From positions 620,001-684,000 of the forward strand of contig CASFRV010000001.1 in NCBI GenBank assembly GCA_949297215.1: a stretch of 64,000 bases of DNA, given 5' to 3'. The translations under genes were made by a program, and so were the position numbers. Positions 56,229-64,000 of the stretch are shown piece after piece. The notes below the pieces were generated by a model. It did no database searches. It saw only the letters and a list, made by a program, of their open reading frames with translations, and was not told the origin of the DNA. Source of the DNA: an uncultured Bacteroidales bacterium. GTDB lineage: Bacteria > Bacteroidota > Bacteroidia > Bacteroidales > Bacteroidaceae. How positions within the stretch are numbered: position 1 is the stretch's first letter; each line of letters starts with the position of its first letter.

Positions 56229-56516
56229 TCAACACATCTTCGCGATGTCGACACCAGCTGCGGCCTCGTTGCCGGAAACTTCGGGGAGCTCGATGCTCAC
56301 GAAGCCCCGTCCAACAAGGCTTGCGGAATAGCAACGGAAAAAATCGGTCCGCAAAGCTTCGGATATGCGCAGCAAAAGATCGGAATCGAGGCTTCGTTTT
56401 TTGAAGAGCTTGTAGACGTTGCTGCGGTCGCAGTATAAGGCGCGCGCCAGCCACGAAGCTGTGCGTCCCTGCCGCAGGAGCTCTTCTTTTATTATGCTGC
56501 CAATATGTACGTCCAT
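56229..56516 (-). CDS. Small helix-turn-helix protein
   Basis: The 95-residue protein has an N-terminal helix-turn-helix (IIKEELLRQGRTASWLARALYCDRSNVYKLFKKR), given here in pieces: GRTASWLARALYCDR and SNVYKLFKKRSLDSDLLL, a pattern of XRE-like regulators. The rest (LRTDFFRCYSASL, EVSGNEAAAGVDIA) is short. ATG at 56516 (MDVHIGSIIKEE) was chosen since a longer frame upstream has no such match. It stands 73 bases before the lipoprotein gene on the same strand and may regulate it or be co-transcribed. Confidence 0.8.
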   Translation of the reverse strand: MDVHIGSIIKEELLRQGRTASWLARALYCDRSNVYKLFKKRSLDSDLLLRISEALRTDFFRCYSASLVGRGFVSIELPEVSGNEAAAGVDIAKMC

Positions 56517-56673
56517 GGTCTTAGATTTTCTATGCACATATGCGTGGAGATAACTGGCCGGGGTTGCGCTCCCGACGGGCCGCTTCATGCGATTTTGCCT
56601 GAATGCACGCGCGACACAATCAAAAGCATTCCCGTTTCTTGAATGTTTTACTGAGGTATTTGCTTAACAAATG

Positions 56674-56704
56674 CAAAGTTAAATTCGATTTATGAAACGA
56701 CAAC
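56674..56704 (-). promoter_or_regulatory. Promoter of the helix-turn-helix gene
   Basis: TAACTTTG (minus, 56681-56674) with GTTG (56704-56701) 19 bases upstream. The gap 56517-56934 otherwise holds only the tilS terminator and AT-rich sequence without open frames of note. Confidence 0.5.
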
Positions 56705-56820
56705 GTGATATTTGTGGCTTGTTTGGCCACATCGTGTGGAAAATTTCTCCACTGAGGAGCAAGAAGCGGGCGACGACAAGTTTTTCACGGCAGCCAAAAT
56801 GACCGGGCAGCCGTGAAAAC

Positions 56821-56858
56821 AAAAAAGCCCGCCTGCAAAAAAGGACGATGCAGGCGGG
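56821..56858 (-). terminator. Terminator of tilS
   Basis: CCCGCCTGC (56828-56836) pairs with GCAGGCGGG (56850-56858); six T follow on the minus strand. It lies 77 bases after the tilS stop. Confidence 0.8.
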
Positions 56859-56934
56859 AAAATGGCGGCGGAACCGAGAAAAAGCAAAAAACGAAGGAAG
56901 CGCCGACGCCGGGCGGCACGGAGACGGACGGCCG

Positions 56935-58272
56935 TCAGCCTATTTCGAGCAGAACGACCTCGGTCGTGGCTTCCGTCACGCGGCAGCGCTCGGCGGGGCG
57001 CTCGCCCACGAGCCACACGATGCCGTGCGCATCGCAGACCACCGCGGCCGCCAGCTTGTCAATGCGCGAGCGCTTGCGGTCGGTCAGGTAGTCGCTCACG
57101 AGGCGGCTGCCCCGCATGCCCAAGGGAGCAAAGCGGTCGCCCCGGCGGACAGAGCGGCATACGAGGGGGCCGTCGACGGTGGCCGCATCGAGGGCCGCCA
57201 CCGACGGCAGGCGGGGCACGGCGCCCAGGGCGGTCATGGAGAGCCGCTGCAAGCGCAGACGGCGGCCGTCGGGCAAAGGGGTGGCCTCGGCGTCGGCAAG
57301 CGGCACGGCGTCGAAGCGGACGGGCCGGCGCCGCACCTCGACGGTGGAGCGGCCACGGGCGGCCAGCCAGCTGCCGGCCTCGTAGAGCGCGCCGGGAGGG
57401 CCGGACAGCCCGTCGAAGATTTCGGCGCATACGGCCGGGCTGAAACCATACGGACGGAGCAACTCGTACAAGAGCGTGCGGGCAGCCGGCAGGCGGAGAA
57501 GGGCGGCGGCGTCGATGACCTCGCCGTCGGGCAGGGGGGTGCAGACCTTGCGGCGCACGTGGTCGAGGGCGTAGCGGCAGAGCTCATCGGCCTCGGCCAG
57601 GCGGCGGGCCGTGGCATCGAGCGTGGCGTCGACCGAGGGGTTGAGCCGACGGAGCAGGGGGAGCACCTCGTGGCGTATCAGGTTGCGGCGAATGGCGGTG
57701 TCGGTGTTCGTACTGTCGGTGACAAACGTTTCGCCCTCGGAGCGAAGAAAACTCTCAACGTCGCTGCGTGTCACGCCCAGCAGGGGGCGCACCACGCGGC
57801 CGTTGCGCCACGCCATACCGTGCAGGCCGCGCAGCCCCGCGCCACGCACCAGGTTCAGAAGCAGCGTCTCGACGTTGTCGTCGCGGTGGTGGGCCACAGC
57901 TATGGCGCCGGCTCGCGTGTGGCGACGCACGCTTTCGAAAAAGGCATAGCGCTCGTTGCGTGCCTGCATCTCGATGCTCACGCCGGCTCTGCGGGCTGCC
58001 TGTGCCGTCTCGAAGTCGGCACGGTGCAGGGGCACGCCGTAACGTGCGCAAAGGTCGGTCACGAAAGCTGCATCGCGGTCGGACTCGGCGCCGCGGAGAT
58101 GAAAATTGCAATGGGCCGCCTCAACGTGATAGCCCAAACGGAGCATCACGAGAAACAGAGCGACGGAGTCGGCCCCGCCGCTGAGCCCCACAACGACAGA
58201 ACTGCCGGGAGCGAGCAGCGAACGGGCAGCAATGTCGCGGGACACCTGCCCGGGAAAATCAGAAGGGGTCAT
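56935..58272 (-). CDS. tilS: tRNA(Ile)-lysidine synthetase TilS
   Basis: A 445-residue PP-loop ATPase that attaches lysine to C34 of tRNA-Ile(CAU), letting it read AUA. The ATP motif is VGLSGGADSVALF at residue 27-39, and AAHCNFHLRGAESDRDA and AVAHHRDDNVETLLLN are the usual core; the C-terminal TilS domains are longer and more variable. Length is normal for Bacteroidota. Leftward, followed by a terminator; the next gene upstream is a radical SAM gene 87 bases away. Confidence 0.95.
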   Translation of the reverse strand: MTPSDFPGQVSRDIAARSLLAPGSSVVVGLSGGADSVALFLVMLRLGYHVEAAHCNFHLRGAESDRDAAFVTDLCARYGVPLHRADFETAQAARRAGVSIEMQARNERYAFFESVRRHTRAGAIAVAHHRDDNVETLLLNLVRGAGLRGLHGMAWRNGRVVRPLLGVTRSDVESFLRSEGETFVTDSTNTDTAIRRNLIRHEVLPLLRRLNPSVDATLDATARRLAEADELCRYALDHVRRKVCTPLPDGEVIDAAALLRLPAARTLLYELLRPYGFSPAVCAEIFDGLSGPPGALYEAGSWLAARGRSTVEVRRRPVRFDAVPLADAEATPLPDGRRLRLQRLSMTALGAVPRLPSVAALDAATVDGPLVCRSVRRGDRFAPLGMRGSRLVSDYLTDRKRSRIDKLAAAVVCDAHGIVWLVGERPAERCRVTEATTEVVLLEIG

Positions 58273-58359
58273 AAGCCGAAGAAATGAGGAAGCAACGGCC
58301 TCTCCGCCCCGAAACAGGCACGCCGGGGACGGGAGTGGGGACGGAAGGGCCGGCGCAGG

Positions 58360-59136
58360 TCAGTAGGACACGGTGCAGGGGATGCCGGCGGCGCGCACCA
58401 GGGCGGCAATGCGGTCGAGGTCTTCGTGCGTGGCTTTAAGCAGGTCGTGGTCGGGCGTTTCGCGGTCGATGGTGTAGATCATCACGGCCTGCGGACGGAT
58501 GGTGCGCACGGCGTCGAGCCAGGGCAGGACGTAGCGGTCGGACGTGTTGTCGACGCTCCCCTCGGCATCGCTGCCGCGCATGAACATCGTCTGCACAATA
58601 AGGTGCCCGTCGTAGCCGGAAAGCGTATGGACGACGCGACGGACGTCGTAGGCTCCGGTGGGACGGTTGACGCGACGGATGTAGTCGGGATCGACGGTGT
58701 CGAGCTTCAAGATGTTATTGTCGACGCGCAGGAGCGCTTTTTTCACCTCGGGCAGATGGGCCCTCGTCGCGTTGCTCAGCACACTGATGCGGGCGGAGGG
58801 GAAAAAACGGTCGCGCAGGGCGATGACGTCGTCCACGATGGCAGCAAACTCGGGGTGGGCTGTCGGCTCGCCGTTGCCGGCAAACGTCAGCACGTCGGGG
58901 GCAGGGCCTTCGCGGCGCATTTGTTCCAGGCGCCGGGTGAGAGCCTCGCGCACCTCGCTGCGCGTGGGACGGGGCAGGGCGGGACGGCGGTCGGCGTTGA
59001 AGCCACACTCGCAGTAGATGCAGTCGAAAGTACAGATTTTGCCATCGGCCGGCATCAGGTTGATGCCCAGCGAAACGCCCAGGCGGCGGCTATGGACCGG
59101 GCCGAAGATGGGAGACGGATATATTACGGTAGACAT
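58360..59136 (-). CDS. Radical SAM protein
   Basis: The 258-residue enzyme has the iron-sulfur motif GKICTFDCIYCECGFN near residue 32-47, then LTFAGNGEPTAHPEF (GGE-like glycine-rich site), LSNATRAHLPEVKKALL and LDTVDPDYIRRVNRPTG. The layout is close to short radical SAM proteins of the pyruvate formate-lyase-activase/MoaA-like type; the substrate is unknown. No C-terminal SPASM domain. A -7 element lies 34 bases upstream. It is the last core gene before the integrative element. Confidence 0.88.
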   Translation of the reverse strand: MSTVIYPSPIFGPVHSRRLGVSLGINLMPADGKICTFDCIYCECGFNADRRPALPRPTRSEVREALTRRLEQMRREGPAPDVLTFAGNGEPTAHPEFAAIVDDVIALRDRFFPSARISVLSNATRAHLPEVKKALLRVDNNILKLDTVDPDYIRRVNRPTGAYDVRRVVHTLSGYDGHLIVQTMFMRGSDAEGSVDNTSDRYVLPWLDAVRTIRPQAVMIYTIDRETPDHDLLKATHEDLDRIAALVRAAGIPCTVSY

Positions 59137-59169
59137 GACGATTATGTTGCGTTAAAGCGTTACTGCCTG

Positions 59170-59177
59170 CAAAGTTA
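59170..59177 (-). promoter_or_regulatory. -7 element of the radical SAM gene
   Basis: TAACTTTG followed by CAGGC on the minus strand fits TAnnTTTG, with the start codon 34 bases downstream. Confidence 0.55.
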
Positions 59178-59179
59178 CA

Positions 59180-59462
59180 AAATCCGGGCTTTGCCGGGCC
59201 ACATGCCGGCCCGGGGATAACGAAAAGGCACAAAGAGAAAAAGAGGGAAAAGAATAAATACATATAATCAGAGAGCAGCAAAAACACAATATTTACAAAA
59301 ATAGGAATATATATCATTGTATATCTGTTTATTATAAATATACATTCATTTTCTCATTTATTCCTGCAAGCCACCATTTTTACCTATTTATGAATTATTT
59401 TTGTTACTCATTTTGATACTTATATCAAACCTATTTACTACCTTTTAAAATGCTGGAGCACA
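59180..59462. other. AT-rich boundary region, possible attachment end of the element
   Basis: After a short GC-rich part the sequence becomes very AT-rich from about 59225 and remains without gene until the first integrase at 59463. The core/element junction most likely lies here. No direct repeat can be paired because the other end of the element is outside the window, and no tRNA gene is present. Confidence 0.45.
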
Positions 59463-60596
59463 ATGGGTAGAAGAAAGCAATCAAAAGTAGAAAAAAGTCC
59501 GTTCAAGTTGCGGAGAAGAAAACTTGCAGACGGCCGCGAGTCCCTTTTTATAGACCATACTGTTGACGGCAGGCACGAATACGAATTCCTTAAACTGTAT
59601 CTTGTACCGGAAACTTCCGTCAAAGCGAAACGTGAGAACGCGAAAACACTCCGTCAGGCGGAGGAGATAATTATCGCCAGGACCGAAAACATGGTTGATG
59701 ACAAGGCGCAGGAGGAGGCGGCGAAAGACAAATCCCAAATGTTATTGTCGGACTTCATTAGTATACTGATGGAGGAATACAAACAGCGGGGACAACCCGC
59801 CTATCTGCGTTTAAGGGCAGCACGCACCAAATTGGAGAAGTTCCGTCCCGGTGCAAGACTGTGTGACATAGACAAGAAATTCTGCGTCGATTATGCCGAG
59901 TGGCTGCAATCCGAACCTCTCACTCCGCAAGGGAAACCACTTGCCCAAGCCACCGCATTTTCCAGTTTCTGGAATCTCGGCATCACCCTGTCAAGTGCAA
60001 GACAAAAGGGTTATATAAAAAGCAACCCGTGGGAACTGCTGGGCAGCCACGAGAAGATACAGCAACCGGAAGGCAAACGTGAGTTTCTGACCTTTGAAGA
60101 AATCCGCAAGCTGGAGCAAACTCCCTATATCAAGGAAAACATACGCAAGGCATTTCTGTTTGCCTGCTATTGCGGATTGCGTGTCGGCGATGTTACGGAT
60201 TTGCGCTGGAGTGACATTTCCGTCAATGGCGGGCGGCACTTCGTATCGGTGGTGATGCAGAAAAACTCCAAACCCATATCGCTCCCTCTCCCGACCAAGG
60301 CTTTGTCATGGCTTCCGGAACGTGGAGAACCGGAGTCATCGGTATTCTCCCTACCGTCACGTACCAACCTGCGTAAACATCTGCAGAAATGGTCGGAACA
60401 GGCAGGATTGGAAAGACACCTTCATTTTCATTTGAGCCGCCATACCTACGGCACGATGCTGATAACCGCAGGGGTTGACCTTTATACCGCCAGCAAGATG
60501 ATGGGACATGCCGACGTGCGCCCCACGCAAGTCTACGCGAAAATCGTTGACAAGAAAAAAGAAGAGGCCGTTTCACTGATAGACAAAGTATTTTAA
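59463..60596 (+). CDS. Tyrosine recombinase 1 (site-specific integrase)
   Basis: The 377-residue protein has an N-terminal arm-type and SAM-like core-binding region (about 1-200) and a catalytic domain with Arg240 in CYCGLRVGDVTDL, His323 and Arg326 in HFHLSRHTYGT, His349 in MMGHADVRPTQ and the nucleophile Tyr358 in QVYAKIV. All five residues are present, so it is likely active. It is followed three bases later by a second recombinase of the same family, as in tandem-recombinase elements of Bacteroidota. Confidence 0.93.
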   Translation: MGRRKQSKVEKSPFKLRRRKLADGRESLFIDHTVDGRHEYEFLKLYLVPETSVKAKRENAKTLRQAEEIIIARTENMVDDKAQEEAAKDKSQMLLSDFISILMEEYKQRGQPAYLRLRAARTKLEKFRPGARLCDIDKKFCVDYAEWLQSEPLTPQGKPLAQATAFSSFWNLGITLSSARQKGYIKSNPWELLGSHEKIQQPEGKREFLTFEEIRKLEQTPYIKENIRKAFLFACYCGLRVGDVTDLRWSDISVNGGRHFVSVVMQKNSKPISLPLPTKALSWLPERGEPESSVFSLPSRTNLRKHLQKWSEQAGLERHLHFHLSRHTYGTMLITAGVDLYTASKMMGHADVRPTQVYAKIVDKKKEEAVSLIDKVF

Positions 60597-60599
60597 GTT

Positions 60600-61772
60600 A
60601 TGGCAGCAGCAAACAAGAAAACCAACAGATTGAAAGAGCCAGTAAGAGTCCGTACAAAGAAACTTGCCGACGGCTCTGAATCATACTACCTTGACATCTA
60701 TGTCAACGGCAAACGAAGTTACGAGTTCCTGAAGATGTACCACCTGCCGGAAGTCAACGCGAGGGTCCGGGAGCAGAACCGCGCCACCCGTGAGGCAGTC
60801 GAAACCATAAAATCGCAACGTATCATCGAGATTACCAATTCCAGAGCCGGAATCAAGAGCAAATCCGCATGGCAGAAACTGACGCTGGCGGACTGGCTGG
60901 AAAAATTCCATTCCAATCAGGAGCGCAAAGGTATCAAACGGACCGAAAAATTACGGAGCATAATAAAGGTCATCAACCAATACGGAAAAAACACCCGGAT
61001 GGGTGACATTGACAAGAAATGGGCACTCGGCTTCATAGACTGGATCCAACACACCTATAAAGGCCGGCAGGGAAAGCCGCTTGAACAGGGAACGGTCGTG
61101 GCCTATATCTCCCAACTCTCCATCGCCCTGAATGCCGCAGTCCGTGCGGAGTGGCTGGGCGAAAATCCGTTCATGCAGCTTTCGGCTTCGGAGCGTGTAA
61201 AGAAGCCGGAATCCAAACGCCAGTTTCTTGCCATCGAGGAAGTAAAACTTCTCATTGCCACCGAATGCCGTAACATGACGGTAAAGCAGGCATACCTGTT
61301 TTCATGTTATTGCGGACTCCGCCTGAGCGATATGGAAACACTCCGTTGGAAAGACATTATATGTAATGACGGCAGGTACATGATTGCCACCGTACAGCAG
61401 AAGACAGCCACCCCCATCTATACGCCGCTCTCGCAAAATGCCGTAAAATGGCTGCCAGAACGGAAAACGGACGACAGTGACGAGACACTTGTTTTCGCGG
61501 CTCTCCCATCACGCCCGACTACCAACAAAATCCTCAAACAATGGGTGGAAAAGGCAGGTATTGACAAGAAAATCACCTATCATACAAGCCGCCATACCTT
61601 CGGAACGATGATGATGACCGTCGGGGCTGACCTTTATACCACCTGCAAACTGATGGGACACGCCGACGTGCGTACCACGCAGATATACGCGAAAATCGTC
61701 GACAGCAAGAAAATCGAGGCCGTGGATATGGTAGACAGGATGTTTGAACGGGAGGAATCCAAACAGGAATAA
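60600..61772 (+). CDS. Tyrosine recombinase 2 (site-specific integrase)
   Basis: A 390-residue paralogue of the preceding protein: both begin with KLADGxES and share the catalytic domain with Arg241 in CYCGLRLSDMETL, His328 and Arg331 in HTSRHTFGT, His354 in LMGHADVRTTQ and Tyr363 in QIYAKIV. The ATG at 60600 is three bases after the previous stop, so translation is coupled. Two active recombinases in a row suggest joint action on one element, or a heteromeric integrase. Confidence 0.93.
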   Translation: MAAANKKTNRLKEPVRVRTKKLADGSESYYLDIYVNGKRSYEFLKMYHLPEVNARVREQNRATREAVETIKSQRIIEITNSRAGIKSKSAWQKLTLADWLEKFHSNQERKGIKRTEKLRSIIKVINQYGKNTRMGDIDKKWALGFIDWIQHTYKGRQGKPLEQGTVVAYISQLSIALNAAVRAEWLGENPFMQLSASERVKKPESKRQFLAIEEVKLLIATECRNMTVKQAYLFSCYCGLRLSDMETLRWKDIICNDGRYMIATVQQKTATPIYTPLSQNAVKWLPERKTDDSDETLVFAALPSRPTTNKILKQWVEKAGIDKKITYHTSRHTFGTMMMTVGADLYTTCKLMGHADVRTTQIYAKIVDSKKIEAVDMVDRMFEREESKQE

Positions 61773-61887
61773 AAACCGGACAAAATAAGCCTGTCTGATT
61801 GGGCTGAAAAGTTACCACCATAAACAACACCTATTCACTCTTGGTAATTTTTGGTGCATACTATAGCCTTTTATCCAAATTTTAGAG

Positions 61888-61895
61888 TACCTTTG
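61888..61895 (+). promoter_or_regulatory. -7 element of the DUF234-type ATPase gene
   Basis: TACCTTTG followed by CAC lies 16 bases before the ATG at 61912, an exact fit to TAnnTTTG. The gene therefore has its own promoter within the element. Confidence 0.6.
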
Positions 61896-61911
61896 CACAA
61901 AAAACAATGAT

Positions 61912-63345
61912 ATGACAAACAGACTGATAGCCCGGCAACGGGAATGTGAGGAACTGCAAAGCTGTATGGATTCCAATGAATCGGAGTTCGTAATCGTATG
62001 CGGACGGCGAAGAATCGGCAAGACCTTCCTTGTGGAGCAGTTTTTTGAAGGCAAATACGATTTCAAGTTCGTGGGAGGACACAATCTCCGCACCCGGGAC
62101 CAACTTAACAACTTCGCCAAGGCACTCAAGGCATATTCCGGAACGAAACCCGCCCCGTTCAAGGACTGGGTTGACGCTTTCGATGCCCTTGAGGACTATC
62201 TTTCCACCCTTCCCGATGACAGGCGCAAGGTCATCTTCATAGACGAAATGCCGTGGATGGATTCCCGCCGTTCCGATTTTGTGAGTGCCCTGGAATATTT
62301 CTGGAACGGCTGGGCAAGCAGCCAGTACAATATCGTACTGATCGCCACCGGCTCGGCCACCTCGTGGATGACGGACAAGCTGATAAAGAACCGGGGCGGG
62401 CTGCACAACAGGATCAGGCACAGGATATACCTGAAGCCATTTTCCTTGAAGGAAACGGAGGAATACCTTCAAAGCCGTTCAGTCCATTGGGACAGATACC
62501 AGATATTGCAGGGGTACATGCTTACCGGAGGTGTCCCTTTCTATCTCAAAATGCTTGAACCGCAACAGAGCTTTGCCCAAAACGTTGACCGCCTGTGTTT
62601 CTCGGATACCGGTGCACTGAAGATGGAGTTCGACGAGCTTTACAACGCCATATTTCCCGGTGCGGAATCGTACATGGAGGTCGTCAGGGCTCTGGCCGAC
62701 AACAAATCCGGTCTGACAAGAACAGAAATCAGCACGAAAACGAAAATATCCGGGGCCTATCTCACACGCATCCTCACGAATCTTGAACGCTGCGATTTCA
62801 TAGACAAGACAAACCTGTTCGGCAACCGTCGGACGGATGCGGTTTACAGGCTGGTCGATTTCTATACCCTGTTCTATTTCAAGTTTGTCGAAAAGAACCT
62901 TTCAAGGGACGACCAATGGTGGACACACCATCTTGAATCGAGCAGCATCCATTCATGGATGGGATTCACCTTCGAGCTTATATGCATGTTGCACCATGCA
63001 CAGATCAAGAAGGCATTGGGCATATCGGGAATGGCTACATCCGTTTCCACCTGGCGTTGTAGCGCTGACAAGGAAAACGGAACATCCGGGGCACAGATAG
63101 ACATGATTATCGAGCGTGCAGACCGCATCATCCACCTTTGCGAGATGAAATTCAGCGAAGGAGCGTACAATATCACAGGTGAATACGAGGCCAAACTGCG
63201 GAACCGCCGGGAGCTTTTCAGGCTCAAGACCAAGACGAAGAAGTCCGTAGTACATACCTTTGTCACGACTTACGGAGTCGGCGAGGGAAAATACCATAGC
63301 ATCGTCCATAGCGAAGTAACCATGGATGACCTTTTTAATTCCTGA
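61912..63345 (+). CDS. AAA ATPase with C-terminal DUF234/nuclease-like domain
   Basis: The 477-residue protein matches archaeal-type ATPases of the STAND-like AAA group: Walker A GRRRIGKTF (31-39), Walker B VIFIDEMPW (about 105-113), GSATSWM sensor, then a winged-helix part (SKTK-like, STKTKISGAYLTRIL). The C-terminal DUF234 domain contains QIDMII and LCEMKF, spaced as in PD-(D/E)xK nucleases. Role is unknown; related proteins occur in mobile elements and are suspected to be defence or toxin functions. It is followed by an unknown gene after six bases. Confidence 0.85.
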   Translation: MTNRLIARQRECEELQSCMDSNESEFVIVCGRRRIGKTFLVEQFFEGKYDFKFVGGHNLRTRDQLNNFAKALKAYSGTKPAPFKDWVDAFDALEDYLSTLPDDRRKVIFIDEMPWMDSRRSDFVSALEYFWNGWASSQYNIVLIATGSATSWMTDKLIKNRGGLHNRIRHRIYLKPFSLKETEEYLQSRSVHWDRYQILQGYMLTGGVPFYLKMLEPQQSFAQNVDRLCFSDTGALKMEFDELYNAIFPGAESYMEVVRALADNKSGLTRTEISTKTKISGAYLTRILTNLERCDFIDKTNLFGNRRTDAVYRLVDFYTLFYFKFVEKNLSRDDQWWTHHLESSSIHSWMGFTFELICMLHHAQIKKALGISGMATSVSTWRCSADKENGTSGAQIDMIIERADRIIHLCEMKFSEGAYNITGEYEAKLRNRRELFRLKTKTKKSVVHTFVTTYGVGEGKYHSIVHSEVTMDDLFNS

Positions 63346-63350
63346 CGACT

Positions 63351-63971
63351 ATGATGATACAGCAAATTACACAACGGTTAAGTGAGGTAAACACACTTGT
63401 TGCCACCTGCAACCAGGACGGTTTCTCTTTTGGCCGGGCCCTGTCATTATCCCTGTTCTACCGGGATTTCAACGACACGAACAGTCTTGTCAAGGAGGCG
63501 GAAAATCTGGCACGGGAGAATCCCGCCCGGTTATTGGAATGTTCCATTTCCCTGCTTTCGGAAACGGACGGATACCTGTCGTCGGACAGGTCGGAGCTTT
63601 ATGCCGCAAATTTCGAACGCATTTTCGAGGAGCACATCAAACCGTTTGAACGGAGGCACGAGGAAGCGAAAAGTGCAGCCACCCGACTCTGGCGCGACTA
63701 TTCGGCAAAGAGCAACCGTCTGGATTTACTGCCGCTGGAGTCCGCGGAATACAGGCTGCTTGACAAGGAATGTGACACCGCAAAAGCGGAATATGACAGG
63801 GCCCACGCCCTTGCAGACCTGTTGTATCAGGAATGGCAGCAGGAACTTGAACGGTGTTTCTGCGTGTATTGTTTCAAGCCGCTGTTTCTTGACGTGCTGG
63901 TGGAACGCCTGAAGGGAATCGCGGGAAGCATCATTGCCGACATCAACCGCATGCAGGAGGGCAAGCCATGA
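63351..63971 (+). CDS. Hypothetical protein of the integrative element
   Basis: A 206-residue soluble, mostly helical protein, rich in Glu, Arg and Ala, with a few Cys near the end (RCFCVYCFKPLF) that could form a small metal site. No family recognised. ATG at 63351 (or 63354) is six bases after the ATPase stop, and the stop overlaps the next start (ATGA), so these genes form one message. Confidence 0.7.
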   Translation: MMIQQITQRLSEVNTLVATCNQDGFSFGRALSLSLFYRDFNDTNSLVKEAENLARENPARLLECSISLLSETDGYLSSDRSELYAANFERIFEEHIKPFERRHEEAKSAATRLWRDYSAKSNRLDLLPLESAEYRLLDKECDTAKAEYDRAHALADLLYQEWQQELERCFCVYCFKPLFLDVLVERLKGIAGSIIADINRMQEGKP

Positions 63972-64000
63972 ACGGAACAAATCTGTTGCAGGAGACATCC
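63968..64000 (+). CDS. Start of the next element gene, cut by the window edge
   Basis: ATG at 63968 overlaps the stop of the preceding gene (ATGA) and opens MNGTNLLQETS up to the edge. Eleven codons are visible; no identity can be given. Confidence 0.55.
   Translation, partial: MNGTNLLQETS

Noticed and set aside
56848-58287. 479-codon frame opposite tilS
   Set aside because: Gly/Arg/His-rich shadow; it also runs through the tilS terminator.

Overview
The window is a chromosomal segment of a bacterium of the phylum Bacteroidota, most likely order Bacteroidales and possibly near Prevotellaceae. The placement rests on promoters of the TTTG-N20-TAnnTTTG type, on families such as DUF4290, DUF4494 and DUF3078, on lipoproteins with an SCxxDDD-like start, and on a GC-rich core with few Shine-Dalgarno sequences. 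No rRNA is present to fix the genus. Most of the window (about 1.7 to 59.2 kb) is housekeeping chromosome, with foreign-looking DNA at both ends and one small AT-rich patch near 54.6-55.2 kb.

Left edge (1-1.7 kb): an AT-rich accessory patch. It holds a small caspase/CHAT-like protein (DUF6642-like) translationally coupled to a gene cut by the window edge, then a decayed XRE-type regulator and a second, unidentified decayed gene. From 1.8 kb the core begins: ligA; ispE with a flavodoxin/ferredoxin protein; a LysO-type exporter; and a long leftward operon tsaB-DUF4290-murA-rimM-dxr-rseP. Next come pepD-lipoprotein-dnaB, a small membrane protein with an OmpH-like lipoprotein, tRNA-Ser(CGA), prs with DUF4494 and YggS, rlmD, a large secreted metalloprotease, gmd-fcl (GDP-L-fucose synthesis), dnaE, trxA and rpsP.

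From 33.9 to 59.1 kb: an OPT-family transporter with nspC (spermidine synthesis), galE, a DUF3078 outer-membrane protein, a PatB-type C-S lyase, and a nine-gene leftward run with many overlaps (PurF-like protein, small protein, YgiQ-type radical SAM, PP2C-like protein, nitrilase-family amidase, M3 peptidase, dCMP deaminase, S41 protease, 5-formyl-THF cyclo-ligase). After a YugP-type membrane peptidase lies a rightward pair, an ABC-type ATPase plus a DUF4435 (TOPRIM-like) protein, which has the architecture of the PARIS anti-phage system. Its 3' end runs abruptly into AT-rich DNA carrying lipoproteins. A small regulator, tilS and a radical SAM protein complete the core.

Right edge (59.2-64 kb): the left end of an integrative element, with two tandem tyrosine recombinases, a DUF234-type ATPase fused to a PD-(D/E)xK-like domain, an unknown protein and the start of another gene.

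The observations most worth following are the PARIS-like pair with its chimeric 3' end, the CHAT-like protein and its unseen partner, the tandem-integrase element, a PurF-like protein without the glutaminase nucleophile, and a MurA with Asp in place of the fosfomycin-target Cys. Positions of motifs were read by eye; family names come from recognition of motifs, not from database searches.
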